Source: an uncultured Bacilli bacterium (GTDB taxonomy: Bacteria; Bacillota_I; Bacilli_A; RF39; UBA660). Taken from it: a DNA stretch of 43,691 nucleotides. The position numbers were made by a program, and so were the translations under genes. Of the stretch, positions 10,399 to 20,130 are shown piece after piece; within the stretch, counting starts at the first letter, position 1, and the number at the start of each line of letters is the position of its first letter. Under the pieces are notes generated by a model. That model was not told where the DNA came from. It saw nothing but the letters and a program-made list of their open reading frames with translations, and made no database searches. The stretch lies in the NCBI GenBank assembly GCA_947630945.1, contig CANRJN010000003.1, positions 1-43,691 of the forward strand, given 5' to 3'.

Positions 10399-11652
10399 AT
10401 GTCAAAAATAACTATTGAAGGTGGGCATGAATTATCTGGTGAAATTAAAATAAGTGGTGCTAAAAACAGTGCAGTAGCATTACTTCCAGCATCAATTCTT
10501 GCTAATAAGAAAAGTATAATTTATAATGTACCTGAAATAAAAGATATTGATTATTTAATTAAAATAATGGAACTTTTAAATTGTAAAATAGAGCATAAAG
10601 ATGATGTACTTTATATTGATACAAGTGATATAAAAAATATACCAATACCAGAAGAACTAAGTATTCAAATGAGAGCCTCATATTATTTTATGGGCGCGCT
10701 ACTTGCAAAATTTGGTCATGTTGAAATATCTTTTCCAGGAGGGTGTAATATTGGAGCAAGACCAATAGATATACATATTAAAGGTTTTGAAGAATTAGGT
10801 GCAAAAGTTGAAATAATAAAAAATAGATATATAATTACAGCAGATAAGTTAATAGGTAAAAAAATATATTTTGATTTTCCTAGTGTAGGTGCTACTATAA
10901 ATATAATGTTAGCAGCCACAGGAGCAGAGGGGACAACTATTATAGAAAATGCTGCAATGGAACCAGAAATAGTAAATGTTGCATCTTTTTTAATCAATAT
11001 GGGATTTAAAGTAAGAGGAGCAGGTACTAAACGAATTGAAATAGAGGGTAGTAAAAAAGTAAATGAAGGTGTTATTGAAGTATTTCCAGATAGAATAGAA
11101 TGTGGAACATTTATCATTATGGGTGCACTTTTAGGTAATAAATTAAAAATAAAAGGAATTATAAAAGAACATATTGAAGCCTTACTTATGAAATTAACAG
11201 AAATAGGAGTTAAATATGTAATTGAAGATGATACAATGACTATATCAAAATGTAATAGTATTAAACCTACATATATTAAAACTCTTGTATTTCCAGGTTT
11301 TCCAACAGATTTACAACAACCAATGACAACTTTATTGACACAAGCAAATGGAAAATCAATAATAGAAGAAACATTATATGAAAATAGATTTAAAAATACA
11401 TACGATTTAAATAGAATGGGTGCAATAACTAATGTACTATCTATGCATAAATTAGAAATTAAAGGACCTAGAAAATTAAAAGGTACAAAAGTAATAGCAA
11501 CAGATTTAAGAGGCGGAGCATCCTTATTAATCGCTGGGTTAATAGCAGAAGGAACTACTGAAATAGAAAGTTGTGATGTAATACTAAGAGGTTATAGTCA
11601 TATTACTACAAAATTAAAATCAATTGGTGCTAAAATTGAAATAACTGAGTAA
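10399..11652 (+). CDS. murA: UDP-N-acetylglucosamine 1-carboxyvinyltransferase
   Basis: SGAKNSAVALLPASILA, GGCNIGARPIDIHIKGFEELGA, LRGGASLLIAGLIAEGTTEI. Confidence 0.96.
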   Translation: MSKITIEGGHELSGEIKISGAKNSAVALLPASILANKKSIIYNVPEIKDIDYLIKIMELLNCKIEHKDDVLYIDTSDIKNIPIPEELSIQMRASYYFMGALLAKFGHVEISFPGGCNIGARPIDIHIKGFEELGAKVEIIKNRYIITADKLIGKKIYFDFPSVGATINIMLAATGAEGTTIIENAAMEPEIVNVASFLINMGFKVRGAGTKRIEIEGSKKVNEGVIEVFPDRIECGTFIIMGALLGNKLKIKGIIKEHIEALLMKLTEIGVKYVIEDDTMTISKCNSIKPTYIKTLVFPGFPTDLQQPMTTLLTQANGKSIIEETLYENRFKNTYDLNRMGAITNVLSMHKLEIKGPRKLKGTKVIATDLRGGASLLIAGLIAEGTTEIESCDVILRGYSHITTKLKSIGAKIEITE

Positions 11653-11672
11653 ACTTTAATAGGTGATTATCT

Positions 11673-12278
11673 ATGAAAAGAATACTTCTAGTTATTTTTT
11701 TATTACTAATTCCAATATCATATTTGATTTATAATATAACCTTAAATCCTAAAAAGAATATATTAGTTTTTGGAGATAATTTATTATTAACAATAAAAGA
11801 TAAATCATATTTAGATAACTTTGATAAAGACAAATATAATATAAATACATTTACTTATGATAATATTACATATAAAGAAATGTTAAAGAAAATTAAATCA
11901 AATGATTATATAATAATTAAAAATAAAGAAGTATATTTAAATCAGTTAATAGCAAAATCTAAATACATAATAATTAATGCTAACAATAAAGAATATTTTA
12001 ATAAATGTAGAAAAAATGATAGTATAATTAAAAATTATAATGATTTTATAAATAATGATATAAATAATTTAGAAAATATAATAAAGAAAATATCAACCGC
12101 TAAAATAATAGTAATAGGAAATTATTGTAAAACAAATCAAAAAGAAGAAACTAAATTTACTTTAAAAAATAAAAAAATAGGATTTGTTGATTTATATAAT
12201 ATTCCAAATAAAAACACAGAAGAATATGAATTTCAAATATATAAAAGTTTAAATAATATCATTAATAATGAAAATTAA
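11673..12278 (+). CDS. Membrane-anchored protein with an SGNH/GDSL-like N-terminus (GDNL)
   Basis: N-terminal TM then NILVFGDNLLL; otherwise unrecognised. Confidence 0.4.
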   Translation: MKRILLVIFLLLIPISYLIYNITLNPKKNILVFGDNLLLTIKDKSYLDNFDKDKYNINTFTYDNITYKEMLKKIKSNDYIIIKNKEVYLNQLIAKSKYIIINANNKEYFNKCRKNDSIIKNYNDFINNDINNLENIIKKISTAKIIVIGNYCKTNQKEETKFTLKNKKIGFVDLYNIPNKNTEEYEFQIYKSLNNIINNEN

Positions 12279-12332
12279 TTATAAAAAATCAACTAAAAAT
12301 AATGAAAAGAAAACAAAAAAGTACGATTTTGC

Positions 12333-12418
12333 TTGATTTTTCAGTAAAATGTCTGTATAATACCAAATGAAGTTATTTCTATAACTATCAATTAGTTATG
12401 GCGAGGAGGATAAAAAAT
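12333..12418 (+). promoter_or_regulatory. rpmE promoter and hairpin-containing leader
   Basis: TTGATT(12333-12338)-17-TATAAT(12356-12361); leader hairpin ATAACTA-TCAAT-TAGTTAT (12381-12399). Confidence 0.6.
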
Positions 12419-12619
12419 ATGAAAAAGGGAATACATCCAGTACAAAAAGTATGTAAAGTTAAATGTGCTTGTGGTAATGAATTTGAAGTAAAATCAACAA
12501 AAGATGAAATACAATTAGAATCTTGTAATAAATGTCATTCATTTTATACAGGAAAATTTAAAACAGTTAAAACTGGAAATGTACAAAAATTTAAAGACAA
12601 ATATGGAATCACTGATTAA
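12419..12619 (+). CDS. rpmE: 50S ribosomal protein L31
   Basis: MKKGIHPVQKVCKVKCACGNEFEVKST; gaggagg RBS; start 12419 rather than 12398. Confidence 0.93.
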   Translation: MKKGIHPVQKVCKVKCACGNEFEVKSTKDEIQLESCNKCHSFYTGKFKTVKTGNVQKFKDKYGITD

Positions 12620-12647
12620 TAGTGATTTTTTATTTAAGAGGTAAATT

Positions 12648-12911
12648 ATGAAAATTAATAATCAAGATGTTAATATAGATGATTTATTTAATCAAAAATA
12701 TATGCATAAAGAAATAAATAAAGGTATATTTTTATCAGATTATCAAGTAGAAGTATTATTAAAATATGGAATTGATGCTAGTAAATGTGGTAGTATTAAT
12801 GAACTAATTTATCAAATAGATGAAGTATTAGATGAAGAAGATGCAGATGACTTAGATATGATATCAAAAGAAATAAATGAGTTTAATTATTATCACAATA
12901 CTCATAAATAA
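12648..12911 (+). CDS. Small acidic protein of unknown function
   Basis: 87 aa ORF with RBS (aagaggtaaatt), downstream of rpmE. Confidence 0.6.
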   Translation: MKINNQDVNIDDLFNQKYMHKEINKGIFLSDYQVEVLLKYGIDASKCGSINELIYQIDEVLDEEDADDLDMISKEINEFNYYHNTHK

Positions 12912-12973
12912 AAATCATTTTTTATAATATAAATTACATTGAAAAAAATATACTTTTTTGTTATCATATAAAT

Positions 12974-13777
12974 ATGAAAAATAAGAATATAATATATATA
13001 ATTGGTTTTATGTTAATAGCATTAATAATAGTAATTATGTATTTATTTAGATTTGGTACTACTACAATTGATACAGATATATTAAATAAGAAATGGTATC
13101 ACTACAATAATACAAATGGATATTATGATATTTTAGAATTATCAAAAAATAGTTTTACATATAAAAAAGCAGATAATACAAATAATCCAAATAAATATGA
13201 TAATTGTACTAATTACAAATACAATAAATTAAATAAAACATTAACATTAAATTGTAATAAACAATTAAAGATAGTTAGTTTTACTAATGACAAATTAACT
13301 ATTGAATTAGATAATAAAACTATAAATTTCTTTAAAAATATTGAAGATACATTAAATTATGAATTTGAACTTGCTTTTGGAAAAAGTATGATTGATTATA
13401 AAAAAGAAAAATCACAAATACTAGAAACTATAAAAATAAATAGTGAAAAATTATTAGAAGTAATAAAAGAAGATGAATATTCAAAAATAGTATTTATTTC
13501 AGATAACTGTACAAGTGTTGATTGTGATTTAGCACTTGATATCATAGAAAAAAATAATACACAAACAAATAATATGTATTATTTTGACTATACTAATTTA
13601 GATAATAATTTAATGTTAAAATTAAATGGGATAGATAATAAATTCTTAAATGATATAAATTTTTATAATGGTATCTATCCAAGAATAATAATAACTAAAA
13701 ATAATAAGTTAGTAGATACATATGAATTACATTGTAATGGTTTCAATTGTAATCAATACAATATTAATGAGTTTTAA
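12974..13777 (+). CDS. Membrane-anchored extracytoplasmic protein, possible thioredoxin-like C-terminal region
   Basis: N-terminal TM; IVFISDNCTSVDCDLALDIIEK region. Confidence 0.5.
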   Translation: MKNKNIIYIIGFMLIALIIVIMYLFRFGTTTIDTDILNKKWYHYNNTNGYYDILELSKNSFTYKKADNTNNPNKYDNCTNYKYNKLNKTLTLNCNKQLKIVSFTNDKLTIELDNKTINFFKNIEDTLNYEFELAFGKSMIDYKKEKSQILETIKINSEKLLEVIKEDEYSKIVFISDNCTSVDCDLALDIIEKNNTQTNNMYYFDYTNLDNNLMLKLNGIDNKFLNDINFYNGIYPRIIITKNNKLVDTYELHCNGFNCNQYNINEF

Positions 13778-13844
13778 CAATAAAACACTATATTTTCACT
13801 AAAATTTCATAATATAATATTATTATATTTGTAGAGGTGGATGA

Positions 13845-14507
13845 ATGAAAGTATTAATTGTTGATGATGAAAAATTAATAAGAGATGTCATCAAAGAGTA
13901 TTGTCTTGGAAACAAATATGATGTTATTGAAGCAGAAAATGGTATAGAAGCAGTTGATAAAGCAGGAGATGCCGATATAATAATTATGGATATAATGATG
14001 CCAAAAATGGATGGTTTTTCAGCATATAAAATTATTAAAGAAAGATATAATACACCAACAATAATGTTATCTGCTCGTGGAGAAGAATATGATATTCTAG
14101 CAGGTTTTGATTTAGGAATAGATGATTATATGACTAAACCATTTAGTCCAAAAGAACTAATGGCAAGAATTAATGCTGTAATTAAAAGATATAAAGGTGA
14201 GGATAATATTTTTACATATAAAGATTTAAAAGTAGATTTTTTAGGTCACTCTGTTTACATTAAAGATGAAGAAGTAATGTTAACACCAAAAGAATATGAT
14301 TTATTAGTATATTTCATAAATAATAAAGGAATAGCATTATCAAGAGAACAATTATTAAATAATGTTTGGAATTATGATTACTTAGGAAATGATAGAACAA
14401 TAGATACACATATTAAAATGTTAAGAAATAATTTAGGAGAATATAGAGACTTAATAACAACAGTAAGAAGAATGGGGTATAAATTTGAAATCAAAGAAAA
14501 TAAATAA
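13845..14507 (+). CDS. OmpR-family response regulator
   Basis: VDDEKLIRDV, MDIMMPKMDG, winged HTH LTPKEYDLL...TIDTHIKMLRNNLG. Confidence 0.95.
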   Translation: MKVLIVDDEKLIRDVIKEYCLGNKYDVIEAENGIEAVDKAGDADIIIMDIMMPKMDGFSAYKIIKERYNTPTIMLSARGEEYDILAGFDLGIDDYMTKPFSPKELMARINAVIKRYKGEDNIFTYKDLKVDFLGHSVYIKDEEVMLTPKEYDLLVYFINNKGIALSREQLLNNVWNYDYLGNDRTIDTHIKMLRNNLGEYRDLITTVRRMGYKFEIKENK

Positions 14508-15897
14508 AATTAGTAAGATAAGAAACTTAGTTTTAACATCTTTTATAATTTTTACGACAATAATCTTATTGTTGCTTTTTTTGATACAAATAGTTTCACT
14601 TGATAAATATTATGAAATATATAAAACTAAACAACTAGAATCAATAGTAAATACTATAAAAAAAGATAAAAATATAAGTACAGAATATTTAGAAGATATT
14701 GCATATGATAATGGTATTTGTATATCAATAGTAGAACATGGTAATAAAGACCCATTATCAACTATATATAATAAAGGATGTATATTTAGTGATAAAAAAA
14801 GTAGTTATAATTATATAGATAAATTTATAAAAAGTAATCTTGAAGAAGAAACATACTTACTTGAAAATAATAGATACAAAAATAAAACATTAATAAAAGC
14901 CTTAAAATATAGTGATGATATTTATTTATTTTTAAATACATCTATTGAACCACTTGATTCATCTATCACACTTTTAAAAAGTCAATATGGATATATTGTA
15001 TTTATATTATTTATTTTTTCAGTTTTAATGGCATACTTTATATCAAAAAAAATATCAACACCAATAATAGACATCAGTAATTCTGCTAAAAAACTAGCGA
15101 CAGGCAATTTTGATGTTAAGTTTAAGACAACAAGTAATATAGAAGAAATAAATGATTTAGCAAACACATTAGAACTAGCAAAAGATGAACTTTCAAAAAC
15201 AGATGAATTAAGAAAAGATTTAATGGCAAATGTAGGTCATGATTTAAGAACACCACTTACAATGATAAAAGCATATGCCGAAATGAGTAGAGATTTAGAG
15301 AGTCAAACAGAAGAAAAAAGAAAAGAAAATATGAGTATAATCATAGAAGAAACAGATAGATTAAATGTACTTGTAAGTGATATATTAGATTTATCTAAAT
15401 TACAATCAAATACATATGAATTAAAAATAGAAGAATTTGATTTGATTGACTTAATAAAAAATATAATTAAAAGATATTATATACTAATAGATAGTGAGGG
15501 TTATATTTTTGAATTTAATAAAAATGACTTTAAAAATAAAAAAGTATTAGTAAAAGCAGATAAAAAAAGATTAGAACAAGTAATATATAATCTTATTAAC
15601 AATGCAGTAAACTATACAGGGAAAGATAAAAAAGTATATATAAAAGTAATAGAAAATAAAGATAATGTTAGAGTAGAAATAAAAGATACAGGTAAAGGCT
15701 TAGAAAAAGAAGAAATTAATGAAATATGGAATAAATATTATCATAATGATAAAAAACATAAAAGAAATGCCTTTGGTACAGGACTTGGTCTTTCAATAGT
15801 AAAAACAATTTTAGAAACTCATAAATATAAATATGGCGTAGAAAGTACAAAAGGAAAGGGAACAACATTTTATTTTGAGATTAACAAATCAAAATAA
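14485..15897 (+). CDS. HAMP-containing sensor histidine kinase
   Basis: Two TM segments, HAMP, H-box VGHDLRTPLTMIKAY, N-box LINNAVNY, GTGLGLSIVK; overlaps regulator, TTG start. Confidence 0.94.
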   Translation: MKSKKINKISKIRNLVLTSFIIFTTIILLLLFLIQIVSLDKYYEIYKTKQLESIVNTIKKDKNISTEYLEDIAYDNGICISIVEHGNKDPLSTIYNKGCIFSDKKSSYNYIDKFIKSNLEEETYLLENNRYKNKTLIKALKYSDDIYLFLNTSIEPLDSSITLLKSQYGYIVFILFIFSVLMAYFISKKISTPIIDISNSAKKLATGNFDVKFKTTSNIEEINDLANTLELAKDELSKTDELRKDLMANVGHDLRTPLTMIKAYAEMSRDLESQTEEKRKENMSIIIEETDRLNVLVSDILDLSKLQSNTYELKIEEFDLIDLIKNIIKRYYILIDSEGYIFEFNKNDFKNKKVLVKADKKRLEQVIYNLINNAVNYTGKDKKVYIKVIENKDNVRVEIKDTGKGLEKEEINEIWNKYYHNDKKHKRNAFGTGLGLSIVKTILETHKYKYGVESTKGKGTTFYFEINKSK

Positions 15898-15935
15898 TTT
15901 TGCTATAATAGAAAAAAGAATATTTAGGAGAAATT

Positions 15936-17450
15936 ATGAAAACATATGTATGTAAAAATTGTGGATATATTGAGACAAAAGAAAGTTTAGAAGAAGATTA
16001 TGTTTGTCCAAAATGTGCATCTAGTAAAGAAAGTTTTGAAGTATTTGAAGAAAAACTTGCTGAAAATGAAATTGATGCAATTATCGATTCAGTTATAGAA
16101 GATGCAACTATTAATAGCAAAGATTCTAAAATAATAAATGAAATAGAAGAAGAAAAAAGTATAAGAATAAGTGAATATAATCCTGCAATATCAAGAATAC
16201 CTGAAAAATGTATAAATTGTGGACAATGTAAGAAGACATGTGAAAATATAGTTAATTTAAGATATGATTTAAATAAATGTAAAGAGCCAATCTGTATATC
16301 ATGTGGGCAATGTATATTAAATTGTCCAACAGGTGCACTAACACCAAAATATGAATATAAAGAAGTAAAAGAAATAATTGATACAAATGACAAAATAGTT
16401 GTTGCAATTATTTCACCAGCAGTTAGAGTATCTATTGGTGAGTGTTTTGGTTTAGAGCCAGGAGTTAATTCAGAAAAGAAATTAGTATCTGCTTTAAAAG
16501 AAATAGGTTTTGATTTTGTATTTGATACTGCCTTTGGTGCAGATTTAACTGTACTTGAAGAAGTAGCAGAATTTGCATCAAGACTTAAAACAAAAAAAGT
16601 ATTACCACAGTTTACAAGTTGTTGTCCTGCTTGGGTTAAATATTGTGAAATATATCATCCAGAATTACTAGATAACTTATCTACGTGTAAAAGTCCAATA
16701 GGTATGCAATGTGCAATTATAAAAAGTTATTTTTGTGAGAAAAAAGGATTTGATCCAGATAAAGTAGTAACAGTAGCAATAACACCATGTACTGCTAAAA
16801 AAATGGAAGCAAAAGAATACACATTAAATATAGATTATGTTTTAACAGCAAGTGAAATAGAATTATTATTAAAAGAAGAAGAAATAAAACTTCCTGATCT
16901 TGAAGATAAAGATTTTGATCAAATGATGGGAGAAAGTAGTGGTGCTGGTGTAATATTTGGTTCTTCTGGTGGTGTATGCGAGTCAATTATAAGAACACTA
17001 CATAAAATTGTAACAAATAAAAATCTTTCAAAAAATGATTTAAGATTTGAAAATCTAGAAGGATTTGAAGGTATTAAAGAAGCAAAAATAAAAATAGATA
17101 ATTATTATGTTAAAGTTGCAGTAGTACAACAGATGGAAAATTTAGAAAAATTATTAGAAAATGATTATTATAAAAATTTTCATTTAATTGAAGTTATGAA
17201 TTGTAAAGGTGGATGTATTGGTGGAGGTGGACAACCTTTATGTCAAATACCTAAATTAGATGAATATAGATTAAAAAGAAGTAAAGGACTTTTTGATATA
17301 GATAAAAAAAGAGCAGTAAGAAGTGCTCATGATAACAGTGAAATAAAGATGCTATATAAAGAATATTTACAAAATCCATTAAGTGAAAAAAGTTTCAAAC
17401 TACTTCATACATCATATTCTGATAAAAGTAATTTATTAAATAATAAGTAG
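15936..17450 (+). CDS. Monomeric [FeFe] hydrogenase with N-terminal rubredoxin-like and 2[4Fe-4S] domains
   Basis: CKNCG...CPKCA; CINCGQC, CISCGQCILNCP; H-cluster TSCCPAW, TPCTAKKMEA, MNCKGGCIGGGGQP. Confidence 0.93.
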   Translation: MKTYVCKNCGYIETKESLEEDYVCPKCASSKESFEVFEEKLAENEIDAIIDSVIEDATINSKDSKIINEIEEEKSIRISEYNPAISRIPEKCINCGQCKKTCENIVNLRYDLNKCKEPICISCGQCILNCPTGALTPKYEYKEVKEIIDTNDKIVVAIISPAVRVSIGECFGLEPGVNSEKKLVSALKEIGFDFVFDTAFGADLTVLEEVAEFASRLKTKKVLPQFTSCCPAWVKYCEIYHPELLDNLSTCKSPIGMQCAIIKSYFCEKKGFDPDKVVTVAITPCTAKKMEAKEYTLNIDYVLTASEIELLLKEEEIKLPDLEDKDFDQMMGESSGAGVIFGSSGGVCESIIRTLHKIVTNKNLSKNDLRFENLEGFEGIKEAKIKIDNYYVKVAVVQQMENLEKLLENDYYKNFHLIEVMNCKGGCIGGGGQPLCQIPKLDEYRLKRSKGLFDIDKKRAVRSAHDNSEIKMLYKEYLQNPLSEKSFKLLHTSYSDKSNLLNNK

Positions 17451-17507
17451 AAAATTCGTAAAAAGTTTACAAAATTCTACTTTTTTTAATTTTTTTTAAA
17501 AAAGTGG

Positions 17508-17536
17508 TTGACATTATAAAATATACTTGATAAAAT
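17508..17536 (+). promoter_or_regulatory. Sigma-A-type promoter for candidate large ncRNA
   Basis: TTGACA (17508-17513), 17-nt spacer, TAAAAT (17531-17536). Confidence 0.75.
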
Positions 17537-17542
17537 ATAATT

Positions 17543-17997
17543 GTCCTAATAAAGATAATACTAAAATTTATAATCTATATATCTTTATTAAATTTAAATA
17601 TTTAATTTAGATTGATGATATATAAAGTTAATATTATCATAGTGAAAAAATTCTATAAAAATATTTATTATCTTATAGATATAAATATTATAATGAATTT
17701 ATATGTTTATAGTTAGCATTAACTTGTTAATTATTTATATATGAATAGTTATAGTAATAAAAAATATATTTATAGAAAATAAATATAAATCTTATTAATT
17801 TAAGATATAGAATGCTTATCTACTAAGGACAAATGGTATATCGTTGAGAAAGTAAAACTCAAAATGATAAGTGATTATGCTAAATACTGATAATATTTAG
17901 AAGTATTTATATTAAAGCAACACTTTAATATAAATGATTATAATCGTTTTTTCAGAAACTCGAAGCAATCAAGTTTTATCAGGACTGGTTGCTTTTT
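17543..17997 (+). ncRNA. Candidate large structured noncoding RNA (~455 nt), class unknown
   Basis: No ORF; own promoter; helices include TTATATTAAAG/CTTTAATATAA (11 bp), AATATTTAT/ATAAATATT, TTGAG/CTCAA inside CTTATC/GATAAG, TTAGCAT/ATGCTAA long-range; 3' terminator AGCAATCA...TGGTTGCTTTTT. Confidence 0.7.
17964..17997 (+). terminator. Intrinsic terminator of candidate ncRNA
   Basis: AGCAATCA-loop-TGGTTGCT followed by U tract. Confidence 0.75.
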
Positions 17998-18018
17998 GTG
18001 TATAATAAAGGAGTAATT

Positions 18019-18378
18019 ATGAAATACATATTAATATTTGGAATAACAATTATATTATCTTTAATCATTATATTTTATCCACAACAATATCTAGCAAAAT
18101 ATGATAATGAAGTTAATATAGAATATAACTATAATGATGAAAATTATAATTGGAATTATAATATAGACAATGACAATCTAATATTAAAAAATAATACAGA
18201 AAATAAATGGACTTTTATACCAAATAAAAATGGAACAAGTAAAATTACATTTAAATATACTAATGATAAAAATGAAACAAAATATACAATTATATATGAT
18301 TTCAAAATTAAAAATAATAAAATATATTGGACAAATGGAATGGGACTTGGTTTACAAAGTTTTCCAAATCCATATTAA
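18019..18378 (+). CDS. Small secreted/membrane-anchored protein of unknown function
   Basis: N-terminal TM; RBS aaaggag; start set at 18019, since track ORF start 17989 lies in the ncRNA terminator. Confidence 0.6.
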   Translation: MKYILIFGITIILSLIIIFYPQQYLAKYDNEVNIEYNYNDENYNWNYNIDNDNLILKNNTENKWTFIPNKNGTSKITFKYTNDKNETKYTIIYDFKIKNNKIYWTNGMGLGLQSFPNPY

Positions 18379-18506
18379 TAATTAACTTAATTTTTTAATA
18401 AATATACATATTTTTTAAATTATATGTATATTTTTTATTTTAATTATGTTATGATATTAATAGAAAGGATATAATATGTAAAGTAATATTATATAAGGTA
18501 AGAAAT

Positions 18507-19586
18507 ATGGAACCATACAAAGCAAAAAAATTACCACTTGAATATGAACTTACACCTGAATTATTAAAATTATTATGTGAAACAGAAGAAATATATGGAG
18601 AATACAAAGGTTTTCTAAGAAGTATGTCATATGATTACAAATCATTTCTAGAATGTGCTTTTACAAATGATGCATATTATTCATTTAAATTAGATGGAAG
18701 TAAAATAGAAAAAGAATATATGTTTCACATACCATATATGAATGAAAATAACGATGTCATACAATTAAATAATTTAAGAAAATCATTTTTATTAGGAATA
18801 ACTGCCGCAGCAAATGGAAATGTAAATATAGAAATGTTAAATAAAATAAATAAAATATTATTTCAAAATTGTAAAAAAAATAACAAAACAAAAGGCAGTG
18901 GTAAATTTAGAAAAATACAAAATTATTTATTAAAACCTGGAATAGCAGGTTCAAGTGTGTCGTTTGTACCTCCTGTTTACACAGAAATAAATGATTTAAT
19001 GAAAAATGTATTTGATTACATAAATGATAATAAAGATCCATATTTCATATCAACAATTATTACACATTTTCAATATGAAAAAATCCATCCATATGTATCA
19101 GGTAATGGTAAAATAGGAAGATTACTTATTCCTATACAATACTCTTTATATAAAAAAGAACCACCAATATTATTTATTTCTCAAAGTTTAGATAATTTAA
19201 AAAATACATATTTTACATTACTTAGTGGAGAAGTAGAAGAAGATATAAATAAATTTATAAAAACTATGTTAGAGTGCATAATTGAACAATGCAATATTAA
19301 CATTAAAAAAATCAAAAAATTAAATAAAATATATGATAATGATTATAATGAATTTAAAAAGACAATAGGTGGAACTACAATATATAAAGTATATCCAATT
19401 ATAGTAAAAAAGATTGTGTTTACAACTAATGATTTAGTAAGTGAATGCAATTTACATATAAATTCAGTTAATAAAGTGTTAAATAAATTAGTAGAACAAG
19501 GATATTTAATTAAAGAAAAAAAGAAAGGTACAAAGAGAGTAACTTTCTGTTATAAAAATATGTATGATGTTTTTATCAATAATTAA
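18507..19586 (+). CDS. Fic/DOC family protein with C-terminal winged helix
   Basis: HPYVSGNGKIGR Fic motif; N-terminal Fic_N-like; C-terminal HTH NSVNKVLNKLVEQGYL. Confidence 0.92.
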   Translation: MEPYKAKKLPLEYELTPELLKLLCETEEIYGEYKGFLRSMSYDYKSFLECAFTNDAYYSFKLDGSKIEKEYMFHIPYMNENNDVIQLNNLRKSFLLGITAAANGNVNIEMLNKINKILFQNCKKNNKTKGSGKFRKIQNYLLKPGIAGSSVSFVPPVYTEINDLMKNVFDYINDNKDPYFISTIITHFQYEKIHPYVSGNGKIGRLLIPIQYSLYKKEPPILFISQSLDNLKNTYFTLLSGEVEEDINKFIKTMLECIIEQCNINIKKIKKLNKIYDNDYNEFKKTIGGTTIYKVYPIIVKKIVFTTNDLVSECNLHINSVNKVLNKLVEQGYLIKEKKKGTKRVTFCYKNMYDVFINN

Positions 19587-20130
19587 TATCTTCTAGAAAG
19601 CAAATGATTGGAATAAAGAAGTTAGTATTTTCAGGAGTGATATTTTCAAAATAAATATACACTCTTTTTTTCTTCTTATTCATATTATCAATTAGACTTT
19701 TAAAGTCTCTTTTATTTATATACATATAATGAGATAGGAAATCTATATTTTTATTATAATTAAACATAAATAAATTAATAAATTCACGTTCATATTTACC
19801 TATATTATCATAGTAATAACTCTCATCATATAATATTTTATTATTATCACAATTAATAGTTAAAGATACTATATAAGTAAGTTCATTAGAAGAAATATTT
19901 AAATAATTTTTAAGAAATGTAATATAATTATCTAAATTAAAAATAAATAGTTCCAATAAACTTATTTGATTAGAATTAAAAACAGATTCATAAGGAACAT
20001 TAATCATTTTATTTTTATCAATTTTATTTATTAAAGAATTAAAATTATTATCTTTAATAATAGATAAAATTCTTTTTTTATTTTTAATATAATTTTTATT
20101 AATTATTTCATCAATCATCATTTTCTTCAT
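19576..20130 (-). CDS. Uncharacterised protein in XRE operon
   Basis: 184 aa, overlaps upstream XRE gene by 20 bp; 3' end overlaps fic 3' end. Confidence 0.65.
   Translation of the reverse strand: MKKMMIDEIINKNYIKNKKRILSIIKDNNFNSLINKIDKNKMINVPYESVFNSNQISLLELFIFNLDNYITFLKNYLNISSNELTYIVSLTINCDNNKILYDESYYYDNIGKYEREFINLFMFNYNKNIDFLSHYMYINKRDFKSLIDNMNKKKKRVYIYFENITPENTNFFIPIICFLEDINY

Noticed and set aside
15998-16393. 131-aa and other antisense ORFs (10716-11117, 4733-4915, 8413-8655, 1012-1197)
   Set aside because: All lie inside well-supported genes, with low-complexity Ser/Leu/Phe composition typical of antisense frames
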